This document shows positions 16,935 through 25,664 of a DNA stretch of 64,000 bases, piece by piece. The stretch spans positions 47,768 to 111,767 of the forward strand of contig NZ_VNHM01000010.1 of the NCBI RefSeq assembly GCF_008124625.1, in the 5' to 3' direction. Each line of letters starts with the position of its first letter. The first letter of the stretch is position 1. Origin of the DNA: Desulfallas thermosapovorans DSM 6562 (GTDB lineage: Bacteria; Bacillota; Desulfotomaculia; Desulfotomaculales; Desulfallaceae). The notes beneath the pieces are model-generated. The model made no database searches and was not told the DNA's origin. It saw only the letters and a program-made list of their open reading frames with translations. Both the position numbers and the translations under genes were made by a program.

Positions 16935-17773
16935 TTGTTAGTTGCCGTACAATGGATGAAGCATTTTAGCGCCGCGCAATCAACAAATATATCCTTACTT
17001 TGGGCGTTAAACTATAAATTATTTAAACAACCGGTCAACGAACCTGCCCTTCGGGAGTTGATTTATCCCAATCCGGGTATACAAAACGATGAACAGGGGG
17101 ATTTCCTGGGCGGACGCTTCTACCCATCTGTAATATTAAACGTAAACGGTGAACAGGTAGGTATCATCGGTCTCACTACAGAGGATACGTCTACCGGCTC
17201 TAGGATGGGTGAAAACATTGTCTTGAAAAAACAGCCTCGAGACTACCCGCGAAGCCGTAGGTGATTTAGAAAAACGAGGAATAAACAAAATCATTATACT
17301 TAGCCACCTCGGCTGGATTCGGGACATAGAATTGGCATAGTAGGTGGAAGGTATTGACGTGGTGTTTGGCGGTCATAGTCACACCCTGCCTGAAACATAC
17401 CCCATGATGGTAAAAACAGGTTAAGAACGGCGTCAGCCGGGTGGAAAGCGGAGGCGGTTGTTTCCCACAGGTATCCGGTATACGATTCACCTATGACTTA
17501 TCCCAACCAGTGGGCAACCGTATCGCCAGTATAGAAGTTAAATCCAACCGGGGTTACCAATCAATCGACCTTGAAGCAGTTTATAAAGTAGCTGTCAACA
17601 GTTTTTTATCTGAAGGAAATGATGGCTACCAAGTATTTAAGCAAGCTATCTCCAGTAAGGATCTGGGTTATATGCAGTATGATGTCGTTACGGAATATAT
17701 AACCAAGCACAGCCCAGTCAATCCCCAACTGGAAGGGCGAATAAACGGTTCAAATTTGAACTATGGAGCGTAA
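16935..17773 (+). pseudogene. Wrecked 5'-nucleotidase / cyclic phosphodiesterase (UshA family)
   Basis: Pieces of a metallophosphatase can be read in two frames. The first frame to 17264 contains VNGEQVGIIGLTTEDTSTG. After a one-base shift near 17231-17236 it continues as LETTREAVGDLEKRGINKII, SHLGWIRDIELA, two adjacent TAG stops (17338-17343), then VEGIDVVFGGHSHTLPE, which includes the metal-binding GGHSH, and a TAA near 17421. The next piece (from about 17425) is already the C-terminal nucleotidase domain (FPQVSGIRFTYDLSQPVGNR, then FLSEGNDGYQVFK), so the central region is deleted. The N-terminus and its first metal motif are also gone. Confidence 0.85.
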
Positions 17774-17779
17774 CGTCCC

Positions 17780-17848
17780 AACCTCCCCTTGCGTCGCACT
17801 CCCTACTGCCATATAATGTTTAGGATAGCGACTTCGGGGGGGTTTTTT
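17780..17848 (+). promoter_or_regulatory. selA leader hairpin covering the ribosome site
   Basis: AACCTCCCC (17780-17788) can pair with GGGGGGGTT (17836-17844, one G-T pair), and GTCGC (17793-17797) with GCGAC (17828-17832) inside it. The right arm holds the selA Shine-Dalgarno G-run and is followed by T6 and then ATG. The structure could end transcription or hide the start of selA. Confidence 0.45.
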
Positions 17849-19288
17849 ATGTCTGTAAATAACCATACCCGCTTGTTAAAGCACATACCTGCGGTTGACG
17901 AGGTGCTTAAAAAACCCGACATCGCCGGTCTTACCCGGTCGATACCGCGGGTACTGGTGCTGAAAGCAATCAGGGATACCATCAGCCAATTAAGGGAAGA
18001 ACTGGTGGCGGGCCGCCTGCAGGTAGACAAGGAACAGCAGGCGCGTGATTTTTTCATGGCCATCGTTATAAAAAGAGCAATACATGAAGCCAACTTACTA
18101 AATCGCTCCAACCTGCGCCGGGTACTCAATGTCACCGGTGTAGTGCTCCATACCAACCTGGGGCGAGCAGTGCTGGGAGAAAACGCCCGGCAAGCCATCA
18201 ACCATGCCGCATCAGGTTATTCCAACTTGGAACTGGACTTGGCAACCGGCAAACGAGGATCACGTTATGCTCCTGTGGAACAATTACTTGCCCGGTTAAC
18301 CGGTGCCGAGGCCGCTCTGGTGGTAAATAATAATGCCGCTGCTGTACTACTGGCCCTGGGCACACTGGCCCGGGGTAAGGAAGTTATAGTTTCCCGGGGG
18401 CAGTTAGTGGAAATCGGAGGTTCTTTTCGTATACCGGAAGTAATGGCCCAAAGCGGTGCCCGCTTGGTGGAAGTAGGTGCCACAAACAAAACTTACGCCA
18501 GTGATTACCAGAAGGCCATAACAGCCGAAACCGCATTATTACTGCATGTACACACCAGTAATTATCGTATTGTGGGTTTTACCAGAGAAACATCCATCGC
18601 CGAACTGGTTGAACTGGGCCGGGCGTACAAGCTACCGGTTATGTCTGATCTGGGCAGCGGCTCCCTGGTGGACCTGGCTGAGCACGGGTTCCCCGTGGAA
18701 CCCACCGTTCAGCAAGTGGTCAAAGAAGGTGCCGATGTAGTTACTTTTTCGGGAGATAAGCTGCTTGGCGGTCCCCAGGCGGGTATTATCGTGGGCAAAA
18801 AGGAATACCTGGATTGCATGAAAAAGAATCCACTCACCAGGGCGGTTCGTATAGATAAATTTACGGTATCCGCCCTGGAGGCCACCCTGCGGGAATACAT
18901 CGACCCGAACACGGTCTGGGAGCGCATCCCCACCCTGGCCATGCTTACCGCGGATATCAACATATTGCAGCAAAAGGCTCATTCCTTATGTGCAGAGCTA
19001 ACCGCCGCGGCCGGAGACCTTGCTTTATTTACTCCGGTGCAAACGTCTTCGGCGGTGGGGGGTGGGGCACTACCCACTGCTGACCTACCTTCCTGGGCGG
19101 TGGAAGTAATCCCCCGGGACATGACAATATTCGATCTGGCCGGTAAGCTCCGGGAAACAGAGCCCGCAGTTATAGGCAGGCTGCAGGATGGAAAACTACT
19201 TATGGATGTACGCACCCTTTTACCAGGCGATGAAAAAACCCTGGTGGAAGTGGTTGCCGGGGTGCTCAAGGGAGGTGCTCGGGTATGA
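17849..19288 (+). CDS. selA: L-seryl-tRNA(Sec) selenium transferase
   Basis: A 479-residue PLP enzyme that converts seryl-tRNA(Sec) to selenocysteinyl-tRNA(Sec) using selenophosphate. The PLP lysine is K304 in SGDKLLGGPQAG; N-terminal tRNA-binding and central Rossmann-like parts (TGVVLHTNLGRA, GYSNLELDLATGKRGSR) are well kept. Length matches the bacterial family. The start is ATG 17849, next to a G-rich ribosome site; an open frame 20 codons longer runs through the leader hairpin and is not favoured. It overlaps selB by 4 bases. tRNA-Sec lies at 39343-39441 in this window. Confidence 0.96.
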   Translation: MSVNNHTRLLKHIPAVDEVLKKPDIAGLTRSIPRVLVLKAIRDTISQLREELVAGRLQVDKEQQARDFFMAIVIKRAIHEANLLNRSNLRRVLNVTGVVLHTNLGRAVLGENARQAINHAASGYSNLELDLATGKRGSRYAPVEQLLARLTGAEAALVVNNNAAAVLLALGTLARGKEVIVSRGQLVEIGGSFRIPEVMAQSGARLVEVGATNKTYASDYQKAITAETALLLHVHTSNYRIVGFTRETSIAELVELGRAYKLPVMSDLGSGSLVDLAEHGFPVEPTVQQVVKEGADVVTFSGDKLLGGPQAGIIVGKKEYLDCMKKNPLTRAVRIDKFTVSALEATLREYIDPNTVWERIPTLAMLTADINILQQKAHSLCAELTAAAGDLALFTPVQTSSAVGGGALPTADLPSWAVEVIPRDMTIFDLAGKLRETEPAVIGRLQDGKLLMDVRTLLPGDEKTLVEVVAGVLKGGARV

Positions 19289-21219
19289 AGCATGTCATTA
19301 TTGGCACTGCGGGTCACGTAGATCATGGTAAAACAGTACTCATCAAAGCACTGACGGGAGTGGATACCGACCGGCTCAAAGAAGAAAAAGAACGAGGCAT
19401 CTCCATTGAGCTGGGCTTTGCCTACCTTAAACTGGCCAGCGGCCAAACCGCTGGCATTATAGACGTACCCGGCCACGAAAGGTTTATTAAAAATATGCTG
19501 GCCGGGGTAGGCGGCATTGATATTGTTTTGCTGGTTATCGCCGCCGATGAAGGAGTTATGCCCCAAACTAGAGAACACATGGATATTATCCAGCTACTCA
19601 ATATTGAACGTGGTATAGTGGTAATCACCAAAAAAGATCTGGTGGACAAGGAATGGCTGGACATGGTCACCGAGGATATCCAGGATTTTGTTAAGGGCAC
19701 TGTGCTGGAAAAGGCACCGCTTGTCAAGGTATCCGCAGTTAACGGTGAAGGCATGGAAGAACTACTTCAGACCATTAACCAAATAGCCGCGGATATAAAG
19801 GCAAGACAATCTGCCGGGCCACCCCGTATGCCCGTGGACCGGGTATTTACAGTCACCGGTTTTGGCACCGTGGCCACCGGCACGCTGCTTGACGGGCAAA
19901 TTAAAACCGGTGATAGCCTGCAAATTTACCCGGCGGGCGGAGTATACCGGGTGCGTAATCTACAGGTGCATGGACGCAAGGTGGACATTGCCGAAGCCGG
20001 CCAGAGAGTAGCCATCAACCTATCCGGCCTGGAAGCCTGCGAACTGAAACGCGGTCAGGTACTGGCTGCTCCGGGCAGCCTGCAGCCCAACCACCGGCTG
20101 GATGTTAAACTACGATTTCTGTCCAGTGCCCCCAAACCTTTAAAGCACCGGACCCGGGTTAGGGTCTACCTGGGCACGGCCGAAATACTGGCCCGGGTTA
20201 TATTGCTTGATCGCGAAGAACTGGAACCCGGTACAGAGGCTTACGTTCAGTTGCAACTGGAAGAACCGGTGGCAACAGCCAGGGGTGACCACCTGGTAAT
20301 TCGTTCATATTCACCTATGCGCACCATTGGAGGAGGGCTGGTCATCGACCCTACCGCAGGCAAACACAAGCGTTACCGGAAAGATACCATCGATGCACTG
20401 GCCACTGCGGAAAAAGGTACCCCCACCGAGCTACTGGAACAATACCTGGCAGCAACTGCCCGCCTGTGCACCCAGTCCGACTTAACCACGGGAGCAGGCC
20501 TGGCGGCAGACACGGTAACAAGTGCACTACAGGATTTGTTAACACGGGAACGGATTGTAAAGCTGATTTACGAAGGAGAAATTTACTATCTATCTGCCCC
20601 GGTAATGAACAGGTGGGAAGATAAAATCAAGCAAACACTGGCTGAATACCACCAAAGTTTCCCTTTACGGGAAGGCTACCCAAAGGAAGAATTGCGCTCC
20701 CGGCTGTTTCCCACCCTCAATAACAAGCAATTCCAAATGGTGTTAATACATTTAAAACAAACCGGTGGTATTGAATTACATGCCAACAGTGTTGCTCTTC
20801 AGGGCTTTACACCTGAGCCCGATAATATTCAAAGAACCGGCATTAAACGCCTGGAGGAAATATACCTGGCCAACCCCTTCCAACCTCCCAACTGGAGCGA
20901 TGCAGCCCGGGAAGCGGGTATAAGCAAGGACGATCAGGAAATTTTGAACTATCTATTGGCCCGGGGAACAATTGTAAAAGTGGCGGATGGATTGTTCTTC
21001 CACCACCAGGCTCTGACAGAGGCAGTGGAACTGGTAAAGGATCACCTGGCCCGGAGGGGTGAATTGTTATTGGGCGAAGTACGTGATTTACTGCATACTT
21101 CCCGCAAATATACTCTACCGTTATTGGAATACCTGGATAATAAGAAAATAACCCGCCGTGTGGGGGACAAGCGCGTGGCAGGCAGAGCATTGTCCATAGA
21201 TAAAGCGGCCAATAATTAG
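19285..21219 (+). CDS. selB: Selenocysteine-specific elongation factor
   Basis: A 644-residue GTPase that delivers Sec-tRNA to UGA codons marked by a SECIS element. Residues 1-170 are the G domain (G1 GHVDHGKT, G2/G3 region GISIEL and DVPGHERF, G4 TKKDLVD), 170-340 the two EF-Tu-like barrels, and about 380-644 the winged-helix repeats that bind SECIS RNA. ATGA overlap with selA ensures coupled translation. All G motifs are intact. The system implies selenoproteins elsewhere in the genome; no convincing in-frame UGA gene was recognised in this window. Confidence 0.96.
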   Translation: MKHVIIGTAGHVDHGKTVLIKALTGVDTDRLKEEKERGISIELGFAYLKLASGQTAGIIDVPGHERFIKNMLAGVGGIDIVLLVIAADEGVMPQTREHMDIIQLLNIERGIVVITKKDLVDKEWLDMVTEDIQDFVKGTVLEKAPLVKVSAVNGEGMEELLQTINQIAADIKARQSAGPPRMPVDRVFTVTGFGTVATGTLLDGQIKTGDSLQIYPAGGVYRVRNLQVHGRKVDIAEAGQRVAINLSGLEACELKRGQVLAAPGSLQPNHRLDVKLRFLSSAPKPLKHRTRVRVYLGTAEILARVILLDREELEPGTEAYVQLQLEEPVATARGDHLVIRSYSPMRTIGGGLVIDPTAGKHKRYRKDTIDALATAEKGTPTELLEQYLAATARLCTQSDLTTGAGLAADTVTSALQDLLTRERIVKLIYEGEIYYLSAPVMNRWEDKIKQTLAEYHQSFPLREGYPKEELRSRLFPTLNNKQFQMVLIHLKQTGGIELHANSVALQGFTPEPDNIQRTGIKRLEEIYLANPFQPPNWSDAAREAGISKDDQEILNYLLARGTIVKVADGLFFHHQALTEAVELVKDHLARRGELLLGEVRDLLHTSRKYTLPLLEYLDNKKITRRVGDKRVAGRALSIDKAANN

Positions 21220-21309
21220 CGCTTAAAGGGCTAACGACCTTTATCCCTCTCTAAGCACCCGCCCTAAAAAAATGCCCTTACACCGGGTTGAGCAGAAGGT
21301 TATTGCAGC

Positions 21310-21333
21310 AAGAAGCATATTAAGAAGCATATT
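21310..21333. repeat. 12-bp tandem duplication
   Basis: AAGAAGCATATT occurs twice without a gap, just upstream of the methyltransferase ribosome site. It looks like a slippage product. Confidence 0.8.
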
Positions 21334-21353
21334 ATCCTTAAGGAGTGGTTTTA

Positions 21354-22610
21354 ATGCCTGTTCTAGCCGGGATTATTAAACAGGAAATAGAAACAAACGG
21401 TCCCATAACCTTTGCCCGGTTCATGGAGCAGGCGCTTTATCATCCCGAACTGGGCTACTATACATCGCCGGGACAAAAAATTGGCCGCAGAGGTGACTTT
21501 TATACCGCACCCACCATAAACCCGCTGTTCGCTGCCATGCTGGCCCGGCGCATTGAACAAATGTGGGTTGCCACCGGCCGCCCCAAACGATGGGTCGTAG
21601 TAGAGTACGGCCCCGGCACCGGTATATTAGCCCGGGACATATTGGCGGCCATGAAGCAGCATCATCCCGGCCTGTTTAATGCCCTGGAGTACTATTTAAT
21701 TGAAATCAGCAGCAAGTTAATTGAAACCCAGCAAAGGGTAATTGGATACACCCCGGTCGCCAACAATAATAGCCCAACTGGTCATAACCAGGCAGGGACA
21801 TCCGGCCATGTCTATAGTGAAAAAATTCACTGGGTGAAAAACCTGAAAGAAATAGACCCGGGATACATAGATTGTGGTTGTATACTGGCTAATGAATTGG
21901 TAGATGCTTTCCCCATACATTTGGTCAGGCAAAATAACAACAATCTGCAAGAACTGTACGTAAGTTTAAATAGCGATAATCTTTGCGATGATAACGAAGG
22001 TCGCAAGCACGACCGCAGTATGTTAAATATAACTACCGGTTTGAATAAAAGCTTGCCAGGTATCTTCACCTTAATACCAGGCCCCCTGTCAACCAGGGAA
22101 TTGGCCGATTATTTCGATATACAAAACATACAACTGGAGAATGGCCAGCGGGCCGAGGTCAATCTTCAGGCCCACCGGTGGCTGGCAGAGATTGCCGCGC
22201 ACCTGAAAAAGGGTTACCTGCTTATCATCGATTACGGAACCACATCCCGGGAACTATACTCCACCCACCGTTATAACGGCACACTGCGCTGTTTTCATAA
22301 ACACCGGCTGGTAGATAACCCCTTAATTAATATCGGCGGCCAGGATATCACCGCCCATGTTAATTTTTCCACCCTGATCACCTGGGGCGAGCAATTGGGC
22401 TTACATAAAATTGAATATACCACCCAACCGCAATTTTTGTTAAATATGGGCATCTTGGACACATTGCAAAAACAGCCGGACTACACTATGAGCCCCGAAC
22501 TGGTTAAAATAACCTCGGCCATTAAACAACTGGTACTTCCCGGTGGTATGGGCGGCATTTTTAAAGTATTGATTCTGGGAAAAAACCTATCCGGAATTAA
22601 CTGTATTTAA
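21354..22610 (+). CDS. SAM-dependent methyltransferase, MidA/NDUFAF7 family
   Basis: A 418-residue class I methyltransferase of the PF02636 family. The N-terminus is diagnostic (GPITFARFMEQALYHPELGYY, then GRRGDFYTAP), the SAM-binding loop is EYGPGTGILARDIL (about 82-95), and IDYGTTSRELY follows in the C-terminal half. In mitochondria the homologue methylates an arginine of complex I; the bacterial target is not known. ATG 21354 follows AAGGAG by 8 bases; an in-frame GTG nine bases upstream overlaps the ribosome site. It is followed closely by a small Ser/Cys-rich ORF. Confidence 0.87.
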   Translation: MPVLAGIIKQEIETNGPITFARFMEQALYHPELGYYTSPGQKIGRRGDFYTAPTINPLFAAMLARRIEQMWVATGRPKRWVVVEYGPGTGILARDILAAMKQHHPGLFNALEYYLIEISSKLIETQQRVIGYTPVANNNSPTGHNQAGTSGHVYSEKIHWVKNLKEIDPGYIDCGCILANELVDAFPIHLVRQNNNNLQELYVSLNSDNLCDDNEGRKHDRSMLNITTGLNKSLPGIFTLIPGPLSTRELADYFDIQNIQLENGQRAEVNLQAHRWLAEIAAHLKKGYLLIIDYGTTSRELYSTHRYNGTLRCFHKHRLVDNPLINIGGQDITAHVNFSTLITWGEQLGLHKIEYTTQPQFLLNMGILDTLQKQPDYTMSPELVKITSAIKQLVLPGGMGGIFKVLILGKNLSGINCI

Positions 22611-22653
22611 CTGTCCACCGCCGGGAACAATAAGGGCAGGAGGTGATGAACTT

Positions 22654-22824
22654 TTGTCCAAAAAAATTAGCTCACCCTGCTCCAGCTCTATTTCCAGTAG
22701 TTGCAAGGACGGCTGTGGCAGCGCCAAGCAAAACGAATCTAATAAATCTTTAAAGTCTCAATCATCAGATCAAGAACTGGAGGAAAGCTTAAAGTCAGAG
22801 ACAAATTCTCCGGAAGATATGTAA
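22654..22824 (+). CDS. Putative 56-residue Ser/Cys-rich small protein
   Basis: A TTG start at 22654 lies 10 bases after a near-perfect ribosome site (AGGAGGTGAT, 22638-22647) and opens a 56-codon frame to TAA. The N-terminal part has three cysteines among serines (SSPCSSSISSSCKDGCGS), and the rest is charged and serine-rich (QSSDQELEESLKSE). No transmembrane helix and no known family. It sits 43 bases after the methyltransferase and is followed by a strong terminator, so it could be the last gene of that operon. A competing 35-codon ATG frame at 22646 overlaps the ribosome site and looks less likely. Confidence 0.5.
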   Translation: MSKKISSPCSSSISSSCKDGCGSAKQNESNKSLKSQSSDQELEESLKSETNSPEDM

Positions 22825-22920
22825 CATTGTAATTAACCATTAAGCCCGCTTCAAGGCGCGGCGAAAAAAAGCAAATTGGCATAATTACTAAAAGAAAAAA
22901 CGTGCAAATATAAAAATGTT

Positions 22921-22944
22921 AAAGGGCCACGGGCCCTTTTTTTT
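22921..22944 (+). terminator. Rho-independent terminator
   Basis: AAAGGGCC (22921-22928), a 3-base loop, GGCCCTTT (22932-22939) and a continued T-run. Confidence 0.9.
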
Positions 22945-23027
22945 CATTGCATATAGACGATATAAATAAAGTAATATAGAATAGTGTAAAAAAGAACCGG
23001 GAAACACTTTTTGCCGGGGGTGAGCTT

Positions 23028-23510
23028 ATGCAAGTGTTGGCCATGATACTGGCCGTATTGTTTTTTATTGTAGGCCTGGCCGGTTCGGTACTTCCGGTGA
23101 TACCGGGGGCGGTACTTATATGGCTGGGTATGCTGATTTACGGCTTACTAACTCAATTTGCCACATTAAGCACAGCATTCTTTATTGGGCAAGGCCTGGC
23201 TGCAGCCCTGGTTTATGCTACAGATTATTTGGCCGCGGCGTATGGCGTCAAGAGATACGGTGGCTCCCGGTATGCCGTATATGGCAGTGTCATTGGCACC
23301 ATGGTGGGTATACTATTGCTGGGACCTGCGGGTGTAATTTTTGGACCTTTTATCGGGGCTATAACCGGCGAGCTGTTGAATCAAAAACCACTGGACAGCG
23401 CATTTAAGGCCGGGATGGGCACTGTATTGGGACTTTTGGGTGGTACATTGGTTAAACTGGCCATTCAATTAACCATGATTGTATGGTTTTTCTGGGCTGT
23501 ATACTCCTAA
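23028..23510 (+). CDS. DUF456 membrane protein
   Basis: A 160-residue protein with about four membrane segments and glycine-rich turns. The order [19 protein letters not shown], then a [17 protein letters not shown] stretch and [14 protein letters not shown] is the signature of the DUF456 family. Its function is not known. ATG 23028 follows GGGGGTGAG. Its stop overlaps the stop of the convergent rnhA gene by 4 bases. Confidence 0.85.
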   Translation: MQVLAMILAVLFFIVGLAGSVLPVIPGAVLIWLGMLIYGLLTQFATLSTAFFIGQGLAAALVYATDYLAAAYGVKRYGGSRYAVYGSVIGTMVGILLLGPAGVIFGPFIGAITGELLNQKPLDSAFKAGMGTVLGLLGGTLVKLAIQLTMIVWFFWAVYS

Positions 23511-23974
23511 GGGGAACTGATGGGATTGTCCGGCAACAAAGGACAGCTTTTTATAGCGTTTACCGCCAGGCGGTCACAACGGTTGTTATACGGGTTGTCA
23601 GCATGCCCTTTAACCCATACCCAATGCAATTGATGACATGCGGCCAACTGCAGTAACCGCTGCCATAGATCCACATTTTTTGCACGTTCCTTGTCATTGC
23701 GCATCCAACCTTTAGCTTGCCATTTGGTCACCCATCCCTTGGTCATGGCATCCACTACATATTTACTATCCGAATATACCGTTACCCGGCATGGCTCCTT
23801 CAAACTCTCCAATCCTTTGATAATAGCCATTAATTCCATTCGATTATTAGTGGTATTATCATAGGCTCCGAACAATTCTTTTTCATGGACACCATATTTT
23901 AATATGGTACCGTATCCCCCGGGCCCCGGATTACCACTACAAGCACCATCCGTATAAATCTCTACTTCTTTCAT
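23507..23974 (-). CDS. rnhA: Ribonuclease HI
   Basis: A 155-residue RNase HI that removes RNA from RNA-DNA hybrids. Catalytic acidic residues are visible in order: D9 of [10 protein letters not shown], the glutamate in NRMELMAI, the aspartate in VYSDSKYV, and the C-terminal aspartate near NNRCDRLA, with VWVKGHAD as the handle and His region. Length is standard. It is monocistronic, transcribed toward the DUF456 gene. Confidence 0.95.
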   Translation of the reverse strand: MKEVEIYTDGACSGNPGPGGYGTILKYGVHEKELFGAYDNTTNNRMELMAIIKGLESLKEPCRVTVYSDSKYVVDAMTKGWVTKWQAKGWMRNDKERAKNVDLWQRLLQLAACHQLHWVWVKGHADNPYNNRCDRLAVNAIKSCPLLPDNPISSP

Positions 23975-24241
23975 TTTTTCACCCCGCCTTATTTATTACC
24001 AACTGTATTACCAACACTAAAAAGACCACTATCACTACGCTGGAATTTTATCATACCTGTTATTTACTGGCAATGTTTTTTAGCTGTGGTATCTGTTTTT
24101 TTGTCGTTATAAGAAGGATTTTACCTAAAAAGTCAGAATAGGTACTAGGTGTGAAATCAATAGTGGGGAGGGATGGGGCCGGTTGAATTAAATTACTTGT
24201 TTATTTAGTTTAACTAGAATTTAACAAACGGGGAGGTAAAG

Positions 24242-25378
24242 ATGAAAAGGTTATCATTAAAGGCTATACAAGCCTTCGTGGCAGTGCTGCTGGTAGCCCT
24301 GTTGGCCACCGGTTGCGGCGGCGGAAATGAAGACCCGGCCGCCAGCCAGGCGGACAACGAAAAACTAAAGGTCGGCTTCGTATACATAGGACCGGTAAAT
24401 GATGCCGGGTGGACCCAGGCTCATGATGAAGCTCGTAAATATTTAATGGCTGAGCTTCCTTATGTAGACGCCAGCGATTATGTGGAAAACGTACCGGAGA
24501 ACCCCACCGAAGCGGAGCGGGTGATCACTCAACTGGTGGAGCAAGGCAACAAGATTATATTCACCACCAGTTTCGGTTATATGGACCCCACCATCAAGGT
24601 TGCTCAAAAATATCCGGATGTTACATTCCTGCACTGCTCGGGTTATCAGACCGCACCCAACGTAGGTGCGTATTTCGGCCGGATGTACCAAGCCCGTTAC
24701 CTGTCCGGCCTGGTGGCAGGTAAGGCCACTAAAACCAACTTGATCGGTTACGTGGCCGCCATGCCCATTCCGGAAGTTATTCGTGGCATCAACGCCTTTA
24801 CTCTGGGCGTACAAAAAGTTAACCCGGACGCTCAAGTCAAGGTGGTCTGGACCAACACTTGGGTGGACGCCGCCATTGAAAAGGATGCAGCCATTGCACT
24901 ACTGGATGCCGGTGCGGATGTTATCGCCCAGCACCAGGATTCTGCTTCACCACAGCAGGCTGCTGAAGAAGCAGGCAAGTTTGGCATTGGCTACAACAGC
25001 GATATGAGTAAAATGGCACCCAAAGCTACTATGACATCACCGGTATGGAACTGGGGACCTTATTACGTGGATACTGTCAAGGCCATTAAAGAAGGCACCT
25101 GGCAAAGCACTCTCACAGCAGGTAGTCTGACCTACTGGGGTGGCCTTAAAGAAGGCACCGTTGATTTAGCCCCCTTCGGTCCGATGGTGTCCGAAGAAGT
25201 TAAACAACTGGTGGAACAGGAAAGAGAACGTATAGTTAGCGGCGAATGGGATGTATTTACCGGCCCCATCAAAGACCAGTCCGGCGCTGTTAAAGTGGCT
25301 GAAGGTCAAGTTATGACCGACGATGAAATTTTGAATATGAACTGGTTCGTACAGGGAGTAGTAGGTTCTGTTGAATAA
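24242..25378 (+). CDS. BMP-family nucleoside-binding lipoprotein
   Basis: A 378-residue substrate-binding lipoprotein of the basic membrane protein (Bmp/PnrA) family. The signal peptide ends in a lipobox LLATGC with C25 as the lipidated residue. VGFVYIGPVNDAGWTQAHDE near 42-61 and YLSGLVAGKATKTN are family signatures; relatives bind purine nucleosides. Downstream genes encode the ATPase, two permeases and xanthine phosphoribosyltransferase, which points to purine nucleoside or base uptake. A strong hairpin follows and may limit transcription of the rest. ATG 24242 follows GGGGAGG. Confidence 0.93.
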   Translation: MKRLSLKAIQAFVAVLLVALLATGCGGGNEDPAASQADNEKLKVGFVYIGPVNDAGWTQAHDEARKYLMAELPYVDASDYVENVPENPTEAERVITQLVEQGNKIIFTTSFGYMDPTIKVAQKYPDVTFLHCSGYQTAPNVGAYFGRMYQARYLSGLVAGKATKTNLIGYVAAMPIPEVIRGINAFTLGVQKVNPDAQVKVVWTNTWVDAAIEKDAAIALLDAGADVIAQHQDSASPQQAAEEAGKFGIGYNSDMSKMAPKATMTSPVWNWGPYYVDTVKAIKEGTWQSTLTAGSLTYWGGLKEGTVDLAPFGPMVSEEVKQLVEQERERIVSGEWDVFTGPIKDQSGAVKVAEGQVMTDDEILNMNWFVQGVVGSVE

Positions 25379-25479
25379 CTTGTGTCAACCAGCGAAACCA
25401 GGCTATTCATTATTTCATTTCAGTTATCCGTCAACCTATATCCAGTTAACAACAACCAATCGATTATTAATGAAGCAAT

Positions 25480-25529
25480 TTACCGGTCAGGCTGTACAAT
25501 AATTGCCTGACCGGTAAAAGAATTTTTTT
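25480..25529 (+). terminator. Strong hairpin/attenuator between binding protein and ATPase genes
   Basis: TTACCGGTCAGGC (25480-25492) pairs perfectly with GCCTGACCGGTAA (25505-25517), then AAGAATTTTTTT. It lies inside the transport operon, so partial termination would raise binding protein over the membrane parts. A TATAAT at 25632-25637 could be a secondary promoter after it, without a clear -35. Confidence 0.8.
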
Positions 25530-25664
25530 ACTGGTGTTTTTTACAATTATATATAAATATTATATTTTGCAAAGCAACTACCAGCTATCATGGTCAAACC
25601 GGTTGCCGTTTTTTTGTTGGCAACTGCCTTTTATAATAAGATTACCTAGCAAGGAGTATACCAA

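Noticed and set aside
24000..24241. Purine riboswitch upstream of the BMP importer
   Set aside because: None of the conserved core segments of the purine riboswitch could be found in either direction.
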